Below are positions 13,542-14,128 of a stretch of DNA of 14,128 nt, piece by piece; the first letter of the stretch is position 1; the number at the start of each line of letters is the position of its first letter. Made by a program: the position numbers and the translations under genes. The notes beneath the pieces are model-generated. The model did no database searches. It was not told the DNA's origin and saw only the letters and a program-made list of their open reading frames with translations. The stretch comes from Chitinophagaceae bacterium UBA2791 (lineage in GTDB: Bacteria > Bacteroidota > Bacteroidia > Chitinophagales > Chitinophagaceae). The stretch spans positions 121,913 through 136,040 of the forward strand of contig DEHV01000044.1 of the NCBI GenBank assembly GCA_002352105.1, written 5' to 3'.

Positions 13542-14128
13542 ATGGAGATAACGGTTTGTATTGTTGACGATAACAAAGAGATCCGTTCCGCGCTGGAGCA
13601 GATCATCGGCATGTCCGACGGCTATCGCTTGCTCGCTAGTTTTGCCAACGCGGAAGATGCGCTGGCTACGTTGCCGGTGTTAAAGCCTTCGGTGGTGCTG
13701 ATGGATATCAATCTTGGCGAAGGCGAGAGCGGCATTGACTGCGTGCGGAAATTAAAGACGGATCATCCTGAGATGCTTTTTATGATGTGTACGGTTTACG
13801 AGGATGATGAGAAAATATTTGAAGCGTTGGCTGCAGGCGCCAGCGGGTATATCCTGAAAAAAACGCCGCCGGTAAAACTGTTGGAAGCCATCCGGGAGTT
13901 GCAGGAAGGCGGAGCGCCCATGAGTAGTCAGATCGCGCGGAAAGTAGTGGCGGCTTTTCAGCAGCGGCAGCCGGAGGAAAATACGACGGCTAGTTCGCCC
14001 TCTCTTAATGTATTGTCCAACCGCGAGAAAGAGATACTGGAAAACCTGGCGAAGGGTTTATTGTATAAAGAGATCGCGGCCGCCTTATACATCAGCCAGG
14101 AAACGGTTCGCAAACATGTTTATCATAT
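13542..14128 (+). CDS. NarL/LuxR-family response regulator, truncated by the window end
   Basis: An open frame from the ATG at 13542 to the window edge (195 complete codons, no stop). Residues 1-120 are a CheY-like receiver domain: the acidic pair Asp9-Asp10 (CIVDDN), phospho-acceptor Asp55 in VVLMDINLG, Thr84 in MCTVYEDDE, Tyr103 in GYILKKT and Lys106. After a linker (about 125-155, QQRQPEENTTASSPS) comes the LuxR/GerE helix-turn-helix: LSNREKEILENLAKG and the turn region YKEIAAALYISQETVRKHV, where the window stops. It would be phosphorylated by a sensor histidine kinase and bind DNA as a dimer; the kinase is not in the window and could follow downstream. The gene starts 123 nt after rsmG, with a palindrome in the gap; no exact promoter match is seen (GATATTTG at 13530-13537 is one base off the -7 element). 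Confidence 0.93.
   Translation, partial: MEITVCIVDDNKEIRSALEQIIGMSDGYRLLASFANAEDALATLPVLKPSVVLMDINLGEGESGIDCVRKLKTDHPEMLFMMCTVYEDDEKIFEALAAGASGYILKKTPPVKLLEAIRELQEGGAPMSSQIARKVVAAFQQRQPEENTTASSPSLNVLSNREKEILENLAKGLLYKEIAAALYISQETVRKHVYH

Noticed and set aside
1..14128. CRISPR arrays, tRNA or rRNA genes, insertion sequences, biosynthetic or defence clusters
   Set aside because: No regularly spaced repeats, tRNA-like folds, transposase motifs or defence-type domains other than the ParDE pair were seen on either strand.

Overview
The window looks like chromosomal DNA of a Bacteroidota bacterium, most likely of the Chitinophagaceae/Sphingobacteriia type. The reasons are gene content (LolD-type orphan ATPases, a long Nif3 protein paired with a C4 zinc-ribbon coiled-coil protein, a small acidic DUF2795 protein, PduO-type cobalamin adenosyltransferase, FabI), the lack of clear Shine-Dalgarno sequences before most starts, and an exact Bacteroidetes-type promoter (TTTG, 19-nt spacer, TAnnTTTG) before the DUF2795 gene. 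Apart from the first ~0.6 kb the base composition is fairly even and moderately GC.

Layout. 1-563: a ParD/ParE-type toxin-antitoxin pair in visibly AT-richer DNA, probably an acquired islet. 669-8642: a plus-strand run of a GMC-family FAD oxidoreductase, Nif3 (DUF34), C4 zinc-ribbon coiled-coil protein, a secreted TPR protein, recN (DNA double-strand break repair) and fabI (fatty-acid synthesis). It is broken by intergenic gaps that carry their own promoter candidates (before recN, perhaps before fabI). 8654-9304: a minus-strand LolD-like ATPase converging on fabI. 9474-9695: the plus-strand DUF2795 gene, divergent from lolD. 9692-11336: a minus-strand cluster gatC, MacB/LolD-type ATPase, cob(I)alamin adenosyltransferase, whose last gene shares its stop bases with the DUF2795 gene. 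11632-13418: plus-strand membrane glycosyltransferase overlapping rsmG (16S rRNA m7G methyltransferase). 13542-end: a NarL/LuxR-type response regulator cut off by the window edge.

Most of this is housekeeping sequence: lipid synthesis, repair, tRNA amidotransferase, rRNA methylation and B12 cofactor activation. I find no RNA genes, CRISPR arrays, insertion sequences or attachment sites. I do not see convincing evidence of a new multi-gene defence or biosynthetic system. The points most worth a second look are: the MacB-type ATPase, whose N-terminal strand and A-loop tyrosine lie upstream of the first usable ATG; the perfect 15-bp palindrome abutting a textbook promoter before the DUF2795 gene; the 15-bp palindrome before the response regulator; the Nif3/zinc-ribbon pair of unresolved function; the two permease-less ABC ATPases; and a 295-nt divergent gap with no recognisable gene.
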